Source: Duganella sp. Root336D2
GTDB taxonomy: Bacteria > Pseudomonadota > Gammaproteobacteria > Burkholderiales > Burkholderiaceae_D
Assembly: GCF_001425005.1 (NCBI RefSeq)
Contig: NZ_LMDB01000037.1
Coordinates: 191,269 to 255,268, forward strand
Direction of reading: 5' to 3'
DNA: 64,000 nt
Shown in pieces: positions 52,665 through 62,518 of the stretch. A model generated the notes under the pieces. The model had not been told where the DNA came from and ran no database searches. It saw only the letters and a program-made list of their open reading frames with translations. The translations under genes and the position numbers were made by a program. The number at the start of each line of letters is the position of its first letter. Position 1 is the first letter of the stretch.

Positions 52665-53737
52665 TGAGCGATAAACTGAAACCCTTGCGCGAGAAGATCG
52701 ATTCGATCGACGCGCAGATCCTGGCGTTGCTGAATGACCGCGCCAAAGTGGCGCAGGAAGTAGGGCACGTCAAGGCCGAAACCAACGCGCCCGTGTTCCG
52801 TCCCGAGCGCGAAGCCCAGGTGCTGCGCGGCGTGGCCGACCGCAATCCGGGCCCGCTGGGCGCGCGCGAAGTGCAAACCATCTTCCGCGAAATCATGTCG
52901 GCCTGCCGCGCGCTCGAGCGCCGCGTGACCGTGGCCTATCTTGGCCCGGCCGGCACCTTCAGCGAACAGGCGGTGTACGCCCAATTCGGCACCGCTGTGG
53001 ATGGCATTCCTTGCGTCTCCATCGACGAGGTGTTCCGCGCCACTGAAGCCGGTACCGCCGATTTCGGCGTGGTGCCGGTCGAAAATTCCTCCGAAGGTGC
53101 GGTCAACCGCACGCTGGACCTGATGCTGGCCACGCCCTGCCTGATCTCGGGTGAGATCGCGATTGCCGTCCATCACAGCCTGATGACCAGGACCGGCACC
53201 ATGGAAGGGGTACAGGTGATTTGCGCCCACTCGCAGGCGCTGGCCCAATGCCAGGTGTGGCTGAACCAGAACTACCCGCATATCGAGCGCCGCGCCGTGG
53301 CCTCGAATGCCGAAGCGGCACGCATGGCCGGCGACGACCCGACCATCGCCGCCATCGCCAGCGAGCACGCCGGCGCACAGTATGGCCTGGGCGTGGTCAA
53401 TGCCCACATCCAGGACGATCCGCACAACCGCACCCGCTTCGTGGTGATCGGCAGCCTGCTCACCAACCCGTCCGGCCGCGACCACACTTCCGTGATCCTG
53501 GCAGTGCCGAACAAGGCTGGCGCCGTGTACCAGCTGCTGGCGCCCCTGGCCAAGCATGGCGTGTCGATGACGCGCTTCGAATCGCGCCCGGCCCGCATCG
53601 GCACCTGGGAATACTATTTCTATGTAGACGTTGAAGGGCACGTTCAAGACCCGTCCGTGACAAAGGCATTGGCTGAACTCAAGGACAATGCTGCCTTCTT
53701 CAAAGTGCTGGGCTCCTACCCGACCAGCCTCACCTGA
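52664..53737 (+). CDS. pheA: Chorismate mutase / prephenate dehydratase
   Basis: The 357-residue bifunctional protein has an AroQ-type chorismate mutase domain (about 1-85, LREKIDSIDAQILALLNDRA), a prephenate dehydratase domain (about 92-270, with YLGPAGTFSEQA and GVVPVENSSEGAVN) and a C-terminal ACT domain (about 280-355, ESRPARIGTWEYYFYVD) for feedback by phenylalanine. It starts inside the serC stop and is followed 21 bp later by hisC. Confidence 0.96.
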   Translation: MSDKLKPLREKIDSIDAQILALLNDRAKVAQEVGHVKAETNAPVFRPEREAQVLRGVADRNPGPLGAREVQTIFREIMSACRALERRVTVAYLGPAGTFSEQAVYAQFGTAVDGIPCVSIDEVFRATEAGTADFGVVPVENSSEGAVNRTLDLMLATPCLISGEIAIAVHHSLMTRTGTMEGVQVICAHSQALAQCQVWLNQNYPHIERRAVASNAEAARMAGDDPTIAAIASEHAGAQYGLGVVNAHIQDDPHNRTRFVVIGSLLTNPSGRDHTSVILAVPNKAGAVYQLLAPLAKHGVSMTRFESRPARIGTWEYYFYVDVEGHVQDPSVTKALAELKDNAAFFKVLGSYPTSLT

Positions 53738-53758
53738 CCTTTATAAGTGATTAGATCC

Positions 53759-54877
53759 ATGTCCAAGACTTACGGCCCTGAATACGTTCGCGCAATCGCC
53801 CCTTACCAGGCTGGCAAGCCTATCTCCGAAGTGGCACGTGAATTTGGCCTGAAGGAAGAATCCATCGTTAAACTGGCATCGAACGAAAACCCGTTCGGCG
53901 TGCCGGAATCGGCGCAGAAGGCGATGGCCGCTGCCGCCGCTGAACTGGGCCGCTACCCTGATGCCAATGCCTTCGACCTGAAAATGGCGCTGTCCAAGCG
54001 CTACGACGTGCCGATGGATTGGATCACCCTGGGCAACGGCTCCAACGACATCCTGGAAATCGCCGCCCACGCTTTCGTCGAGCGCGGCCAGTCCGTGGTG
54101 TACTCGCAGTACTCCTTCGCCGTGTACGCCCTGGCGACCCAGGGTATCGGCGCGCGCCATATCGTGGTGCCGGCCAGGAACCACGGCCACGACCTGGATG
54201 CGATGGCTGCCGCCATTGAAGCGGATACCAAATTGGTGTTCATCGCCAACCCGAACAACCCGACCGGCACGTTCGTCACCGGCGCCGAGATTGAAGCTTT
54301 CCTGCAGAAGGTGCCGGCGAACGTGGTGGTCGTGCTGGACGAGGCTTACAACGAATTCCTGAAGAAGGAAGACCAGTACGAGTCGGCAGCCTGGGTCAAG
54401 AAGTACCCCAACCTGCTGGTGTCGCGCACCTTCTCCAAGGCGTACGGCCTGGCCGGCCTGCGCGTAGGCTTCGCGCTGGCGCAGCCGGAAGTGACTGACC
54501 TGATGAACCGTATTCGCCAGCCGTTCAATGTGAATTCGCTGGCGCAGGCTGCTGCGATTGCGGCGCTGAACGACAAGGAATTCCTGTCCAAGTCGGCTGC
54601 CAACAATACCGCGGGCTACGAGCAGTTCGTGGAAGCGTTCAAGGATATGGGGCTGGAGTTTGTGCCGTCGTACGGCAACTTCGTCCTGGTGCGCGTTGGT
54701 TCGGATGACGCGGCCGGTGCGCGTATCAACCTGGCGCTGCTGAAGCAGGGCGTGATCGTGCGCCCGGTGGGCAACTACGGCCTGCCGCAGTGGCTGCGTA
54801 TTTCCATCGGCCTGCCGCAGGAGAATGCGGTGCTGATTACTGCGCTGCGCAAGGCGCTGGCGGAGGATCGTGCTTAA
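53759..54877 (+). CDS. hisC: Histidinol-phosphate aminotransferase
   Basis: From ATG 53759 the 372-residue class I/II aminotransferase has NENPFGVPESAQKAM, the PLP-lysine region SRTFSKAYGLAGLRVG (about 222-237) and NPNNPTGTF. In this gene block HisC homologs often also act on phenylalanine and tyrosine precursors, so a broad aromatic aminotransferase role is possible. It overlaps the tyrA start by 8 bp. Confidence 0.92.
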   Translation: MSKTYGPEYVRAIAPYQAGKPISEVAREFGLKEESIVKLASNENPFGVPESAQKAMAAAAAELGRYPDANAFDLKMALSKRYDVPMDWITLGNGSNDILEIAAHAFVERGQSVVYSQYSFAVYALATQGIGARHIVVPARNHGHDLDAMAAAIEADTKLVFIANPNNPTGTFVTGAEIEAFLQKVPANVVVVLDEAYNEFLKKEDQYESAAWVKKYPNLLVSRTFSKAYGLAGLRVGFALAQPEVTDLMNRIRQPFNVNSLAQAAAIAALNDKEFLSKSAANNTAGYEQFVEAFKDMGLEFVPSYGNFVLVRVGSDDAAGARINLALLKQGVIVRPVGNYGLPQWLRISIGLPQENAVLITALRKALAEDRA

Positions 54878-55823
54878 TAAGGTTGTTATCTTCGGCGTTG
54901 GCCTGATCGGCGGCTCGTTTGCGCGGGCGCTGAAGGCGGCTGGCGCTGTTAAGCATGTCGTTGGCGTTGATCGCTCGGAGGCGTTCCTGTCGCGGGCGCT
55001 CGAGTTGGGCATCATCGACTCGGCCGCCGAAACCGGTAAAGCGGTGTCTGACCCGCAGGGTCAGACACCGGCCGGCTACCGGTTTGAGGAAGCAATTGCC
55101 GGCGCGGACCTGATCCTGCTCGCCGCGCCAGTGGCGCAAACCGCCCGCATCCTGGCCTCGATCCTGCCCCACCTCGACGCCAGCACCATCGTCACCGACG
55201 CCGGCAGCACCAAATCCGACGTGGTGGCCGCCGCCCGCGCCGTCATGGGCGATAAAGTGCGCCAATTCATTCCCGGACACCCCATCGCCGGCCGCGAAAC
55301 CAACGGCCCCGACGCCGCCATCATCGACCTGTACCAAGGCAAGAAAACCGTCCTCACGCCCCTGGCCGAGAACGACCCCGCCGCAGTCGAGCGCGTGGCC
55401 AGCGCCTGGAAAGCCTGCGGCGCCATCATCCATACCCTGACCCCGGAAGAGCACGACAAAGTGTTCGCCGCCGTCAGCCATCTTCCCCACCTGCTGGCCT
55501 ACGCGCTGGTAGACGACATCGAACGCAAGCCCCACTCGGATTTGCTGTTCCAATATGCTGCCAGCGGATTCCGCGACTTCACCCGCATCGCCGGCAGCTC
55601 GCCTGAAATGTGGCGCGACATCAGCCTCGCCAACCAGGCCGCACTCCTGACTGAGCTGGATGCTTATCTGGCACAATTAACCCGCTTGCGCGCCAGCCTC
55701 GCCGCTGGCGACGCCGCCGCCCTGGAAGCCACCTACGTCAACGCGCAGCGCGCGCGCCGGCAATGGATCGAGACCATCGAGGCGGCTGAGCCGCCGCAGC
55801 CGAAAGATGCGGCGGCAGAATAA
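54870..55823 (+). CDS. tyrA: Prephenate dehydrogenase with an embedded palindromic repeat
   Basis: The 317-residue enzyme starts with GTG (GGAGG close upstream) and has the NAD-binding FGVGLIGGSFARAL near residue 8, GADLILLAAPVAQT, the DAGSTKSDV block and FIPGHPIAGRETNG. It converts prephenate to hydroxyphenylpyruvate. Residues 54-72, between the second strand and GADLI, are encoded by a 56 bp palindromic repeat (55030-55085) also found between aroA and cmk; homologs I know are about 17 residues shorter at this place. The reading frame stays open and the core motifs are intact. Confidence 0.9.
   Translation: MLNKVVIFGVGLIGGSFARALKAAGAVKHVVGVDRSEAFLSRALELGIIDSAAETGKAVSDPQGQTPAGYRFEEAIAGADLILLAAPVAQTARILASILPHLDASTIVTDAGSTKSDVVAAARAVMGDKVRQFIPGHPIAGRETNGPDAAIIDLYQGKKTVLTPLAENDPAAVERVASAWKACGAIIHTLTPEEHDKVFAAVSHLPHLLAYALVDDIERKPHSDLLFQYAASGFRDFTRIAGSSPEMWRDISLANQAALLTELDAYLAQLTRLRASLAAGDAAALEATYVNAQRARRQWIETIEAAEPPQPKDAAAE
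55030..55085. repeat. AAACCGGTA-type palindromic repeat inside tyrA
   Basis: Outer arms AAACCGGTA (55030-55038) and TACCGGTTT (55077-55085) enclose a perfect 13 bp stem, CGGTGTCTGACCC (55042-55054) and GGGTCAGACACCG (55058-55070), with a 3 nt loop. Both the outer arms and the inner GTCTGACCC are shared with the element at 57175-57278, so it is a repeat copy and not native tyrA sequence. Confidence 0.85.
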
Positions 55824-55832
55824 GGAACACGC

Positions 55833-57164
55833 ATGACTGATTATCCGCATTACCTCGACCTGCTGCCGGTCGCGCGAGCCGAAGGCGCGGTGCGCCTGCC
55901 AGGCTCGAAATCCATCTCCAACCGCATCCTGCTGCTGGCCGCGTTGGCCGAAGGCGAGACGCGCGTTATCGACCTGCTGGCTTCCGACGATACCGCCGTG
56001 ATGCTGGCTGCACTGCGCTCGCTGGGCGTCGAGTGGACCGAGCATCGCGAGGGCGAAAGCACGGTGCACGTAGTGCAGGGCGTGAAAGGCCGCTGGCCGC
56101 TGCGCACCGCCGACCTGTTCATGGGTAACGCCGGCACCGCGATCCGTCCGCTGACCGCGGCGCTGGCCGTGATCGGCGGCGACTACAAGGTGCACGGCGT
56201 GCCGCGCATGCACGAGCGCCCGATCGGCGACCTGGTCGACGCGCTGAATGCCGCCGGCGCCGACATCGAATATACGATGAACAAGGGTTACCCGCCGCTG
56301 CACATCCGCAGCGGCGAGTTCAAGTCGCAGCGCCTGTCGGTGCGCGGCGATGTGTCGAGCCAGTTCCTGACCGCGCTGCTGATGGTGGCGCCGCTGATGG
56401 CGCGCGAGCATGCCGTGACCATCGAGGTGGAAGGCGAGCTGATTTCCAAGCCTTATATTGAAATCACCCTGAACCTGATGCGCCGCTTTGGCGCCGTGGT
56501 GGAGCAGGATGGCTGGGCGTCGTTCACCATCCCTGCCGGGCAGACCTATAAGAGCCCGGGCGCCATCCACGTCGAAGGCGATGCCTCAAGCGCTTCCTAT
56601 TTCCTGGCTGCCGGCGCGATTGGCCGCGGCCCGGTGCGGGTGCAGGGCGTGGGCAACAACTCGATCCAGGGCGACGTGCGCTTTGCGCAGGCGCTGGAGC
56701 AGATGGGGGCGACCATCGTGATGGGCGACAACTGGATTGAAGCCAGCGCAAATGGCCCGCTGAAGGCGGTGGATATGGACTTCAACCATATTCCGGATGC
56801 GGCGATGACGATTGCCGTGGCGGCGCTGTATGCGGAAGGTACTACGACTTTGCGCAATATCGCTTCCTGGCGCGTGAAGGAAACCGACCGCCTGTCGGCG
56901 ATGGCGACCGAGTTGCGCAAGCTGGGCGCGAAGGTGGAGGAGGGGGCTGACTGGCTGTCCGTCACCCCGCCGGCGGTGCTGCTGCCGGCCGCGATTGATA
57001 CCTATGACGACCACCGCATGGCGATGTGCTTCTCGCTGGCTTCGCTGGATGGGTTCATCCGCAAGGGCGCCAAGGTTCGCATCAATGATCCAAAATGCGT
57101 CGCCAAGACCTTCCCCGAGTATTTCACCGCGTTCGCGTCGATCGCGAAGCGTGGTAGCGTTTAA
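55833..57164 (+). CDS. aroA: 3-phosphoshikimate 1-carboxyvinyltransferase (EPSP synthase)
   Basis: The 443-residue enzyme has the two EPSP signatures: [17 protein letters not shown] (residues 22-38) with [11 protein letters not shown] near 98, and [19 protein letters not shown] near 345 with DDHRMAM near 390. It is a shikimate-pathway enzyme and follows tyrA by 9 bp in the aromatic block. The class I form of the motif (TAIRP) suggests glyphosate-sensitive type, by family knowledge. Confidence 0.96.
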   Translation: MTDYPHYLDLLPVARAEGAVRLPGSKSISNRILLLAALAEGETRVIDLLASDDTAVMLAALRSLGVEWTEHREGESTVHVVQGVKGRWPLRTADLFMGNAGTAIRPLTAALAVIGGDYKVHGVPRMHERPIGDLVDALNAAGADIEYTMNKGYPPLHIRSGEFKSQRLSVRGDVSSQFLTALLMVAPLMAREHAVTIEVEGELISKPYIEITLNLMRRFGAVVEQDGWASFTIPAGQTYKSPGAIHVEGDASSASYFLAAGAIGRGPVRVQGVGNNSIQGDVRFAQALEQMGATIVMGDNWIEASANGPLKAVDMDFNHIPDAAMTIAVAALYAEGTTTLRNIASWRVKETDRLSAMATELRKLGAKVEEGADWLSVTPPAVLLPAAIDTYDDHRMAMCFSLASLDGFIRKGAKVRINDPKCVAKTFPEYFTAFASIAKRGSV

Positions 57165-57174
57165 CTTTTAGCCA

Positions 57175-57278
57175 AAACCGGTAAACCTGGGTCTGACCCA
57201 AGGGTCAGACTCCTCCGAAGCCGCAGACTGCGGATACGGCGGGTCCGACCCTTGGGTCGTACCCGGGTTTACCGGTTT
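57175..57278. repeat. 104 bp composite palindromic element between aroA and cmk
   Basis: Perfect 13 bp outer arms AAACCGGTAAACC (57175-57187) and GGTTTACCGGTTT (57266-57278) enclose three hairpins: GTCTGACCC/GGGTCAGAC (57191-57210), CCGCAG/CTGCGG (57221-57233) and an imperfect GTCCGACCC/GGGTCGTAC pair (57243-57262). It nearly fills the 127 bp spacer inside the operon and may affect the aroA/cmk transcript. Confidence 0.85.
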
Positions 57279-57291
57279 AATAATTAACCAT

Positions 57292-57960
57292 ATGCCAACA
57301 TCGAACATCCCAGTCATCACCATCGACGGCCCGACCGCTAGCGGCAAGGGCACCGTGGCCCACAAGGTCGCGGACAAGCTTGGCTTCCACCTCCTCGATT
57401 CCGGCGCCCTGTACCGCCTGACCGCGCTGCAGGCCCTGCGCCGCGAAACCAACCTGAACGACGAGCATGCCCTGGCCAAGCTGGCCGAGCACCTGAACAT
57501 CCATTTCGCCGGCGACGCCGTCTACCTGTCGCAAGAAAACGTCACCGACGCCATCCGCGCCGAGGAAGTTGGCAATACGGCATCGAAAATCGCTGCCCTG
57601 CCGGCCGTGCGCCAGGCCCTGTACGGCCTGCAGCTGAGCTTTCGCAAGACCCCCGGCCTGGTCGCCGACGGCCGCGACATGGGCTCCGTCATCTTCCCGC
57701 ACGCCCCCCTCAAGGTGTTTTTGACCGCCTCCGTCGAAGCGCGCGCCGATCGCCGCTATAAGCAATTGATCGGAAAGGGAATTTCTGCTAGTATGCAAGA
57801 CCTGCTGATGGATTTGAAAGCGCGCGACGACCGGGATATGAACCGGGCCATTGCGCCGCTGGCGCCGGCAGAGGGTGCTTTCCTCCTCGATACGTCTGCC
57901 ATGAACGCTGATGAAGCGACCGAGCAGGTGTTGAAATGGTGGACCGCCACCCATAAATAA
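57292..57960 (+). CDS. cmk: Cytidylate kinase
   Basis: The 222-residue P-loop kinase has [22 protein letters not shown] (P-loop GPTASGKGT at about 10-18) and the [17 protein letters not shown] block. It phosphorylates CMP and dCMP. It lies between aroA and rpsA as in many betaproteobacteria, and is preceded by the palindromic element. Confidence 0.95.
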   Translation: MPTSNIPVITIDGPTASGKGTVAHKVADKLGFHLLDSGALYRLTALQALRRETNLNDEHALAKLAEHLNIHFAGDAVYLSQENVTDAIRAEEVGNTASKIAALPAVRQALYGLQLSFRKTPGLVADGRDMGSVIFPHAPLKVFLTASVEARADRRYKQLIGKGISASMQDLLMDLKARDDRDMNRAIAPLAPAEGAFLLDTSAMNADEATEQVLKWWTATHK

Positions 57961-58037
57961 ATAGCTGTTCTTGTTCAACCCTCAACCCAGTTGAAGCCGC
58001 ATCGTGCGGGTCTTACTGGCTAACCTGGAAATAAATA

Positions 58038-59714
58038 ATGGAAAGTTTTGCAGCCCTCTTCGAAGAGTCCCTGTCGCGTCAAGACATGCGCTCTGGCGAA
58101 GTGATCTCCGCTGAAGTCGTGCGTCTGGACCACAATTTTGTGATCGTTAACGCCGGCCTGAAATCGGAAGCTTTCATTCCTGTTGAAGAATTCAAGAATG
58201 ACCAAGGCGAACTGGAAGTCAAAGTAGGCGACTTCGTTTCCGTGGCCATCGAATCGCTGGAAAATGGTTTCGGCGATACCATCCTGTCGCGTGACAAGGC
58301 CAAGCGCCTGGCATCGTGGCTGGCACTGGAAAAAGCAATGGAATCCGGCGAGATCGTCGTTGGTACCGTCAATGGCAAAGTCAAGGGCGGCCTGACCGTT
58401 CTGACCAACGGCATCCGTGCTTTCCTGCCAGGTTCGCTGGTAGACACCCGTCCAGTTAAAGACACCACCCCGTTCGAAGGCAAGACCCTCGAATTCAAGG
58501 TTATCAAACTGGACCGCAAGCGTAACAACGTCGTTCTGTCCCGCCGCGCCGTCATCGAAGCTTCGATGGGCGAAGAGCGTCAGAAACTGATGGAAACCCT
58601 GAAAGAAGGCACCGTGGTTACCGGCGTCGTCAAGAACATCACCGACTACGGTGCGTTCGTTGACCTGGGCGGCATCGACGGCCTGCTGCACATCACCGAC
58701 CTGGCATGGCGTCGTGTGCGTCACCCATCGGAAGTGCTGACCGTTGGTCAAGAGATCACCGCTAAGGTCCTGAAGTACGATCAAGAGAAGAACCGTGTGT
58801 CCCTGGGCGTGAAGCAACTGGGCGACGATCCTTGGACCGGCCTGTCCCGTCGTTACCCACAGAGCACCCGCCTGTTCGGTAAAGTCACCAACCTGACCGA
58901 CTACGGTGCGTTCGTTGAAGTTGAACAAGGCATCGAAGGCCTGGTTCACGTGTCGGAAATGGACTGGACCAACAAGAACGTGGCTCCTAACAAAGTCGTG
59001 CAGCTGGGCGACGAAGTTGAAGTCATGGTCCTGGAAATCGACGAAGAGCGTCGTCGTATCTCGCTGGGCATGAAGCAGTGCAAGGCAAACCCTTGGGACG
59101 ACTTCGGCGTGACCCACAAGAAGGGCGATAAGGTCAAGGGCGCAATCAAGTCGATCACCGACTTCGGCGTGTTCATCGGCCTGCCAGGCAACATCGACGG
59201 CCTGGTGCACCTGTCCGACCTGTCCTGGACCGAGTCCGGCGAAGAAGCCGTACGCAAGTTCAAGAAAGGTGACGAACTGGAAGCCGTTGTTCTGGCAATC
59301 GACGTTGAGCGCGAGCGCGTTTCCCTGGGCGTCAAGCAACTGGAAGGCGATCCATTCAACAACTACGCAGCCATGAACGACAAGGGCTCCCTGGTTACCG
59401 GTACCGTTAAGTCGGTTGAGCCAAAAGGCGCCGTGATCCAGCTGTCCGAAGAAGTTGAAGGCTACCTGCGCGCTTCCGAAATCTCCCGCGACCGCGTGGA
59501 AGATGCCGGCACCCACCTGAAGGTTGGTGATTCCGTGGAAGCCCTGGTGATCAACATCGATCGCAAGGCACGTTCGATCCAGCTGTCGATCAAAGCTAAA
59601 GACAGTGCGGACACCGCTGAAGTGATGTCGAAGATGGCTGCTGACTCCAGCGCCGCTTCCGGCACCACCAGCCTGGGCGCGCTGCTGAAAGCCAAGTTCG
59701 ACAACAAGAACTAA
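58038..59714 (+). CDS. rpsA: 30S ribosomal protein S1
   Basis: The 558-residue protein is six S1 RNA-binding repeats in a row, with the fourth and fifth especially clear ([21 protein letters not shown] and [21 protein letters not shown]). E. coli S1 is 557 residues. It binds mRNA leaders on the 30S subunit. Codon choice is strongly biased (CTG, GGC, GTT, AAG), in keeping with high expression. ihfB follows 15 bp downstream. Confidence 0.97.
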   Translation: MESFAALFEESLSRQDMRSGEVISAEVVRLDHNFVIVNAGLKSEAFIPVEEFKNDQGELEVKVGDFVSVAIESLENGFGDTILSRDKAKRLASWLALEKAMESGEIVVGTVNGKVKGGLTVLTNGIRAFLPGSLVDTRPVKDTTPFEGKTLEFKVIKLDRKRNNVVLSRRAVIEASMGEERQKLMETLKEGTVVTGVVKNITDYGAFVDLGGIDGLLHITDLAWRRVRHPSEVLTVGQEITAKVLKYDQEKNRVSLGVKQLGDDPWTGLSRRYPQSTRLFGKVTNLTDYGAFVEVEQGIEGLVHVSEMDWTNKNVAPNKVVQLGDEVEVMVLEIDEERRRISLGMKQCKANPWDDFGVTHKKGDKVKGAIKSITDFGVFIGLPGNIDGLVHLSDLSWTESGEEAVRKFKKGDELEAVVLAIDVERERVSLGVKQLEGDPFNNYAAMNDKGSLVTGTVKSVEPKGAVIQLSEEVEGYLRASEISRDRVEDAGTHLKVGDSVEALVINIDRKARSIQLSIKAKDSADTAEVMSKMAADSSAASGTTSLGALLKAKFDNKN

Positions 59715-59729
59715 TCTACGAGCACTTAG

Positions 59730-60035
59730 ATGACTAAGTCCGAATTGATCAACCGCCTGGCTGAGCGTTACTCTCAGCTGGTGGCCAAAGATGCGGAGTA
59801 CGCCGTCAAGACCATTCTCGATGCGATGACCAACGCTTTGGCCGACGGCCAGCGCATCGAGATCCGTGGTTTTGGCAGCTTCGCCCTGAATTCGCGGCCG
59901 CCACGCATTGGACGCAATCCTAAGTCCGGCGACAAAGTGATGGTCCCTGAAAAACGGGTGCCGCATTTCAAGCCTGGCAAGCAGCTGCGCGAGCGGGTCG
60001 ATGCGATGGTCGGGCAACCGATCATTGAGGACTGA
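59730..60035 (+). CDS. ihfB: Integration host factor subunit beta
   Basis: The 101-residue DNA-bending protein has the HU/IHF signature [22 protein letters not shown] at about 45-66 and begins [13 protein letters not shown], typical of the beta subunit. It follows rpsA as in many proteobacteria. A terminator follows, but the lap genes continue on the same strand. Confidence 0.96.
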   Translation: MTKSELINRLAERYSQLVAKDAEYAVKTILDAMTNALADGQRIEIRGFGSFALNSRPPRIGRNPKSGDKVMVPEKRVPHFKPGKQLRERVDAMVGQPIIED

Positions 60036-60055
60036 GTCTCTGGCACAGTAGAATG

Positions 60056-60084
60056 AAGGGGCGGGCATTTGCCTGCCCCTTTTT
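60056..60084 (+). terminator. Terminator after ihfB
   Basis: AAGGGGCGGGCA (60056-60067) and TGCCTGCCCCTT (60070-60081) pair with one G-T and end in TTTTT. It may only reduce, and not stop, transcription into lapA. Confidence 0.78.
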
Positions 60085-60099
60085 AATTTGGAACTGACG

Positions 60100-60405
60100 A
60101 TGAAATTCATCTCCACCGCCTTCGGCGTTGTCCTGTTTGTCCTGTTCTTTGGTTTTGCCCTGAAAAATACGCAGGAAGTCGACCTGCACCTGTTCCTGAA
60201 CTACGAGCTGCGCGGCCCGCTGGTGCTGATGCTGCTGGCCTTTTTCGTGGCCGGCGCCGCCCTGTGCATCCTCGCGCTGACTCCTACCTTGTTCCGCCAG
60301 CGCCGCGAATCGAACAAGCAGAAATCCACTATCCAATCCCTGCAGAGCGCGGCCATGCAAGTGAACGAGCGCCCGCTGCCGGATAGCATCAACACCCAGC
60401 ACTAA
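60100..60405 (+). CDS. lapA: LapA-family lipopolysaccharide assembly protein
   Basis: From ATG 60100 the 101-residue product has two membrane segments (FGVVLFVLFFGFALKN and LVLMLLAFFVAGAALCILAL) joined by a short NTQEVDLHLFLNYELRGP, the LapA domain, then a coiled tail. LapA works with LapB in controlling lipopolysaccharide synthesis in the inner membrane. lapB follows after 8 bp. Confidence 0.9.
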   Translation: MKFISTAFGVVLFVLFFGFALKNTQEVDLHLFLNYELRGPLVLMLLAFFVAGAALCILALTPTLFRQRRESNKQKSTIQSLQSAAMQVNERPLPDSINTQH

Positions 60406-60413
60406 GAAAAAAC

Positions 60414-61589
60414 ATGGATTTTGAACTCTGGTGGCTGCTGGGCATCCCAGCTATGTTTGCCCTTGGCTGGATCGCCGCACGCGTCGACATCCGCGCCGTG
60501 GTGTCCGAATCGCGCACCCTGCCGCGCGGCTACTTCCGCGGCCTGAACCATCTGCTGAACGACCAGCCGGACAAGGCTATCGACTCCTTCATCGAGATCG
60601 TCAAGCTCGATCCGGAAACCGCCGACATGCACTTCGCGCTGGGCAACCTGTTCCGCCGCCGCGGCGAAACGGAACGCGCCATCCGCGTGCACCAGAACCT
60701 GTTGTCGCGTCCCGACCTGCCGGCCGAGCAGCGCGCCCACGCCGAATATGAGCTGGGCCAGGATTACCTGAAGGCCGGCCTGCTGGACCGCGCCGAAGAG
60801 ACCTATACCCGCCTGCTCGACACTTCCTACGCAGTGCAGGGCCGCAAGGCGCTGCTGGAAATCTACCAGCGCGAGAAAGAGTGGAAGCGCGCCATCGAAG
60901 CCGCGCTCGCGCTGCAGGAAGCCGGCGCCGGCTCGCGCCAGAAAGAAATCTCGCAGTTCTACTGTGAACTGGCGCAGGACGCGCTGGTGCACATGAAGCC
61001 CGACGAAGCGGAAAGCCTGCTGGAACAGGCGCTGCAAGCGGACCGTTCGAGCGTACGCGCCACCATCCTGTGCGGCGACGCGCAGCTGGCCAAAGGCGAT
61101 ACCGAAGCCGCGCTGCTTACCTGGCGCCGCGTCGAACAGCAATCCGTACCGCACACCGCGCTGGTGGCAACCCGCCTGATGGACGGCTACCGCAAGGTGG
61201 GCCGCCCGCAGGAAGGCGTCAGCCTGCTGAAATCCTACCTGGAACAGGCGTCCTCGATCGACCTGCTGGAAGTGGTGTTCAAGACCGTCATCGAACTCGA
61301 TGGCGTGGACGCCGCCAAGCAGGTGGTGCTCGATGAACTGCGCCGCACCCCGACCCTGCTCGGCCTCGACAAGCTGCTGGAAGCGCGCATGATGGATGCG
61401 CCGGCCTCGGTGCTGTCCGAACTGTCGATGGTGAAAAACCTGGTGCACGGCTACACGCAAAAATTGGCCCGCTACCAGTGCAGCCACTGCGGCTTCAAAG
61501 CCCGCCAGTTCTACTGGCACTGCCCGGGATGCAGCCGCTGGGATTCCTACCCGCCGCGCCGCACCGAAGAACTCAACGTGATGAACTGA
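60414..61589 (+). CDS. lapB: Lipopolysaccharide assembly protein LapB (YciM)
   Basis: The 391-residue protein has an N-terminal membrane segment (LWWLLGIPAMFALGWIAARVD), several TPR repeats (about 60-320) and a C-terminal rubredoxin-like zinc site CSHCG...CPGC near 355-375. This is the LapB/YciM layout, which recruits FtsH to control LpxC levels. It starts 8 bp after lapA. Confidence 0.95.
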   Translation: MDFELWWLLGIPAMFALGWIAARVDIRAVVSESRTLPRGYFRGLNHLLNDQPDKAIDSFIEIVKLDPETADMHFALGNLFRRRGETERAIRVHQNLLSRPDLPAEQRAHAEYELGQDYLKAGLLDRAEETYTRLLDTSYAVQGRKALLEIYQREKEWKRAIEAALALQEAGAGSRQKEISQFYCELAQDALVHMKPDEAESLLEQALQADRSSVRATILCGDAQLAKGDTEAALLTWRRVEQQSVPHTALVATRLMDGYRKVGRPQEGVSLLKSYLEQASSIDLLEVVFKTVIELDGVDAAKQVVLDELRRTPTLLGLDKLLEARMMDAPASVLSELSMVKNLVHGYTQKLARYQCSHCGFKARQFYWHCPGCSRWDSYPPRRTEELNVMN

Positions 61590-61591
61590 AT

Positions 61592-62518
61592 ATGAGCAAA
61601 GCGCCCGCACTCGACAAAGTACGCATCCTGGTCGCCGGCGACGTCATGCTGGACCGTTACTGGTTCGGCGACGTCAGCCGGATTTCGCCGGAAGCCCCGG
61701 TTCCCGTGGTGCGCATCGAACGCCGCGAAGCCCGCCTGGGCGGCGCCGCCAACGTCGCACGCAATGCCGCGGCATTGGGCGCGCATGCCGGCCTGCTGGG
61801 CATCGTCGGCGCCGACGAAGCAGGCACGGAAGTGGAGCAGCTGCTGCAAAGCGGCGCCATTCACAGCTACCTGAAGCACGACAGCGCCATCTCCACCATC
61901 ATCAAGCTGCGCGTGATCGGCCGCCAGCAGCAGATGGTGCGGATCGACTTCGAAGAACCGCCAAGCGACGCTGTGCTGCGCAACAAGCTGGTGCAATTCA
62001 AGACCCTGCTGCCGGAATACGACGTGATTGTGCTGTCCGACTACAACAAGGGCGGCCTGGTCGATGTGGCCGAAATGATCGCCACCGCGCGCGCGGCCGG
62101 CAAGATCGTGATGGTCGACCCGAAAGGCGACGACTTCTCGCCTTACAGAGGCGCCACCGTACTGACTCCCAACAAATCAGAACTGAAACGCATCGTCGGC
62201 TCCTGGAACAGCGAAGAGCAACTGGTGACCAAGGCGCAGAACCTGCGCGCCGAACTGTCGCTGGACGCGCTGCTGCTGACCCGGTCGGAAGAGGGCATGA
62301 CCTTGTTCACCGACGACGGCATCTTCAACGTACATGCCAGCGCCCGCGAAGTGTTCGACGTCTCCGGCGCAGGCGACACCGTGATTGCCACGATGGCCGC
62401 CATGCTCGGCTCCGGCGCCGGCTGGCAAGACGCCGTCGACACCGCCAACCGCGCAGGCGGCATCGTGGTTGGCAAGCTCGGCACCGCCACCGTCACCCGC
62501 GACGAACTATTCGCCTAA
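61592..62518 (+). CDS. rfaE1: D-glycero-beta-D-manno-heptose-7-phosphate kinase
   Basis: From ATG 61592 the 308-residue PfkB-family kinase has AGDVMLDRYWFGDVSRISPEAP (start), GGAANVARNAAALG, and the PfkB signature DVSGAGDTVIATMAAML near residue 255. It lacks the nucleotidyltransferase half of bifunctional HldE, so it is the kinase-only form. Role: the heptose part of lipopolysaccharide core, which fits its place after lapAB. Confidence 0.93.
   Translation: MSKAPALDKVRILVAGDVMLDRYWFGDVSRISPEAPVPVVRIERREARLGGAANVARNAAALGAHAGLLGIVGADEAGTEVEQLLQSGAIHSYLKHDSAISTIIKLRVIGRQQQMVRIDFEEPPSDAVLRNKLVQFKTLLPEYDVIVLSDYNKGGLVDVAEMIATARAAGKIVMVDPKGDDFSPYRGATVLTPNKSELKRIVGSWNSEEQLVTKAQNLRAELSLDALLLTRSEEGMTLFTDDGIFNVHASAREVFDVSGAGDTVIATMAAMLGSGAGWQDAVDTANRAGGIVVGKLGTATVTRDELFA

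Noticed and set aside
58020-60116. 698-codon open frame opposite rpsA and ihfB
   Set aside because: Antisense of two certain genes; produced by strong codon bias.
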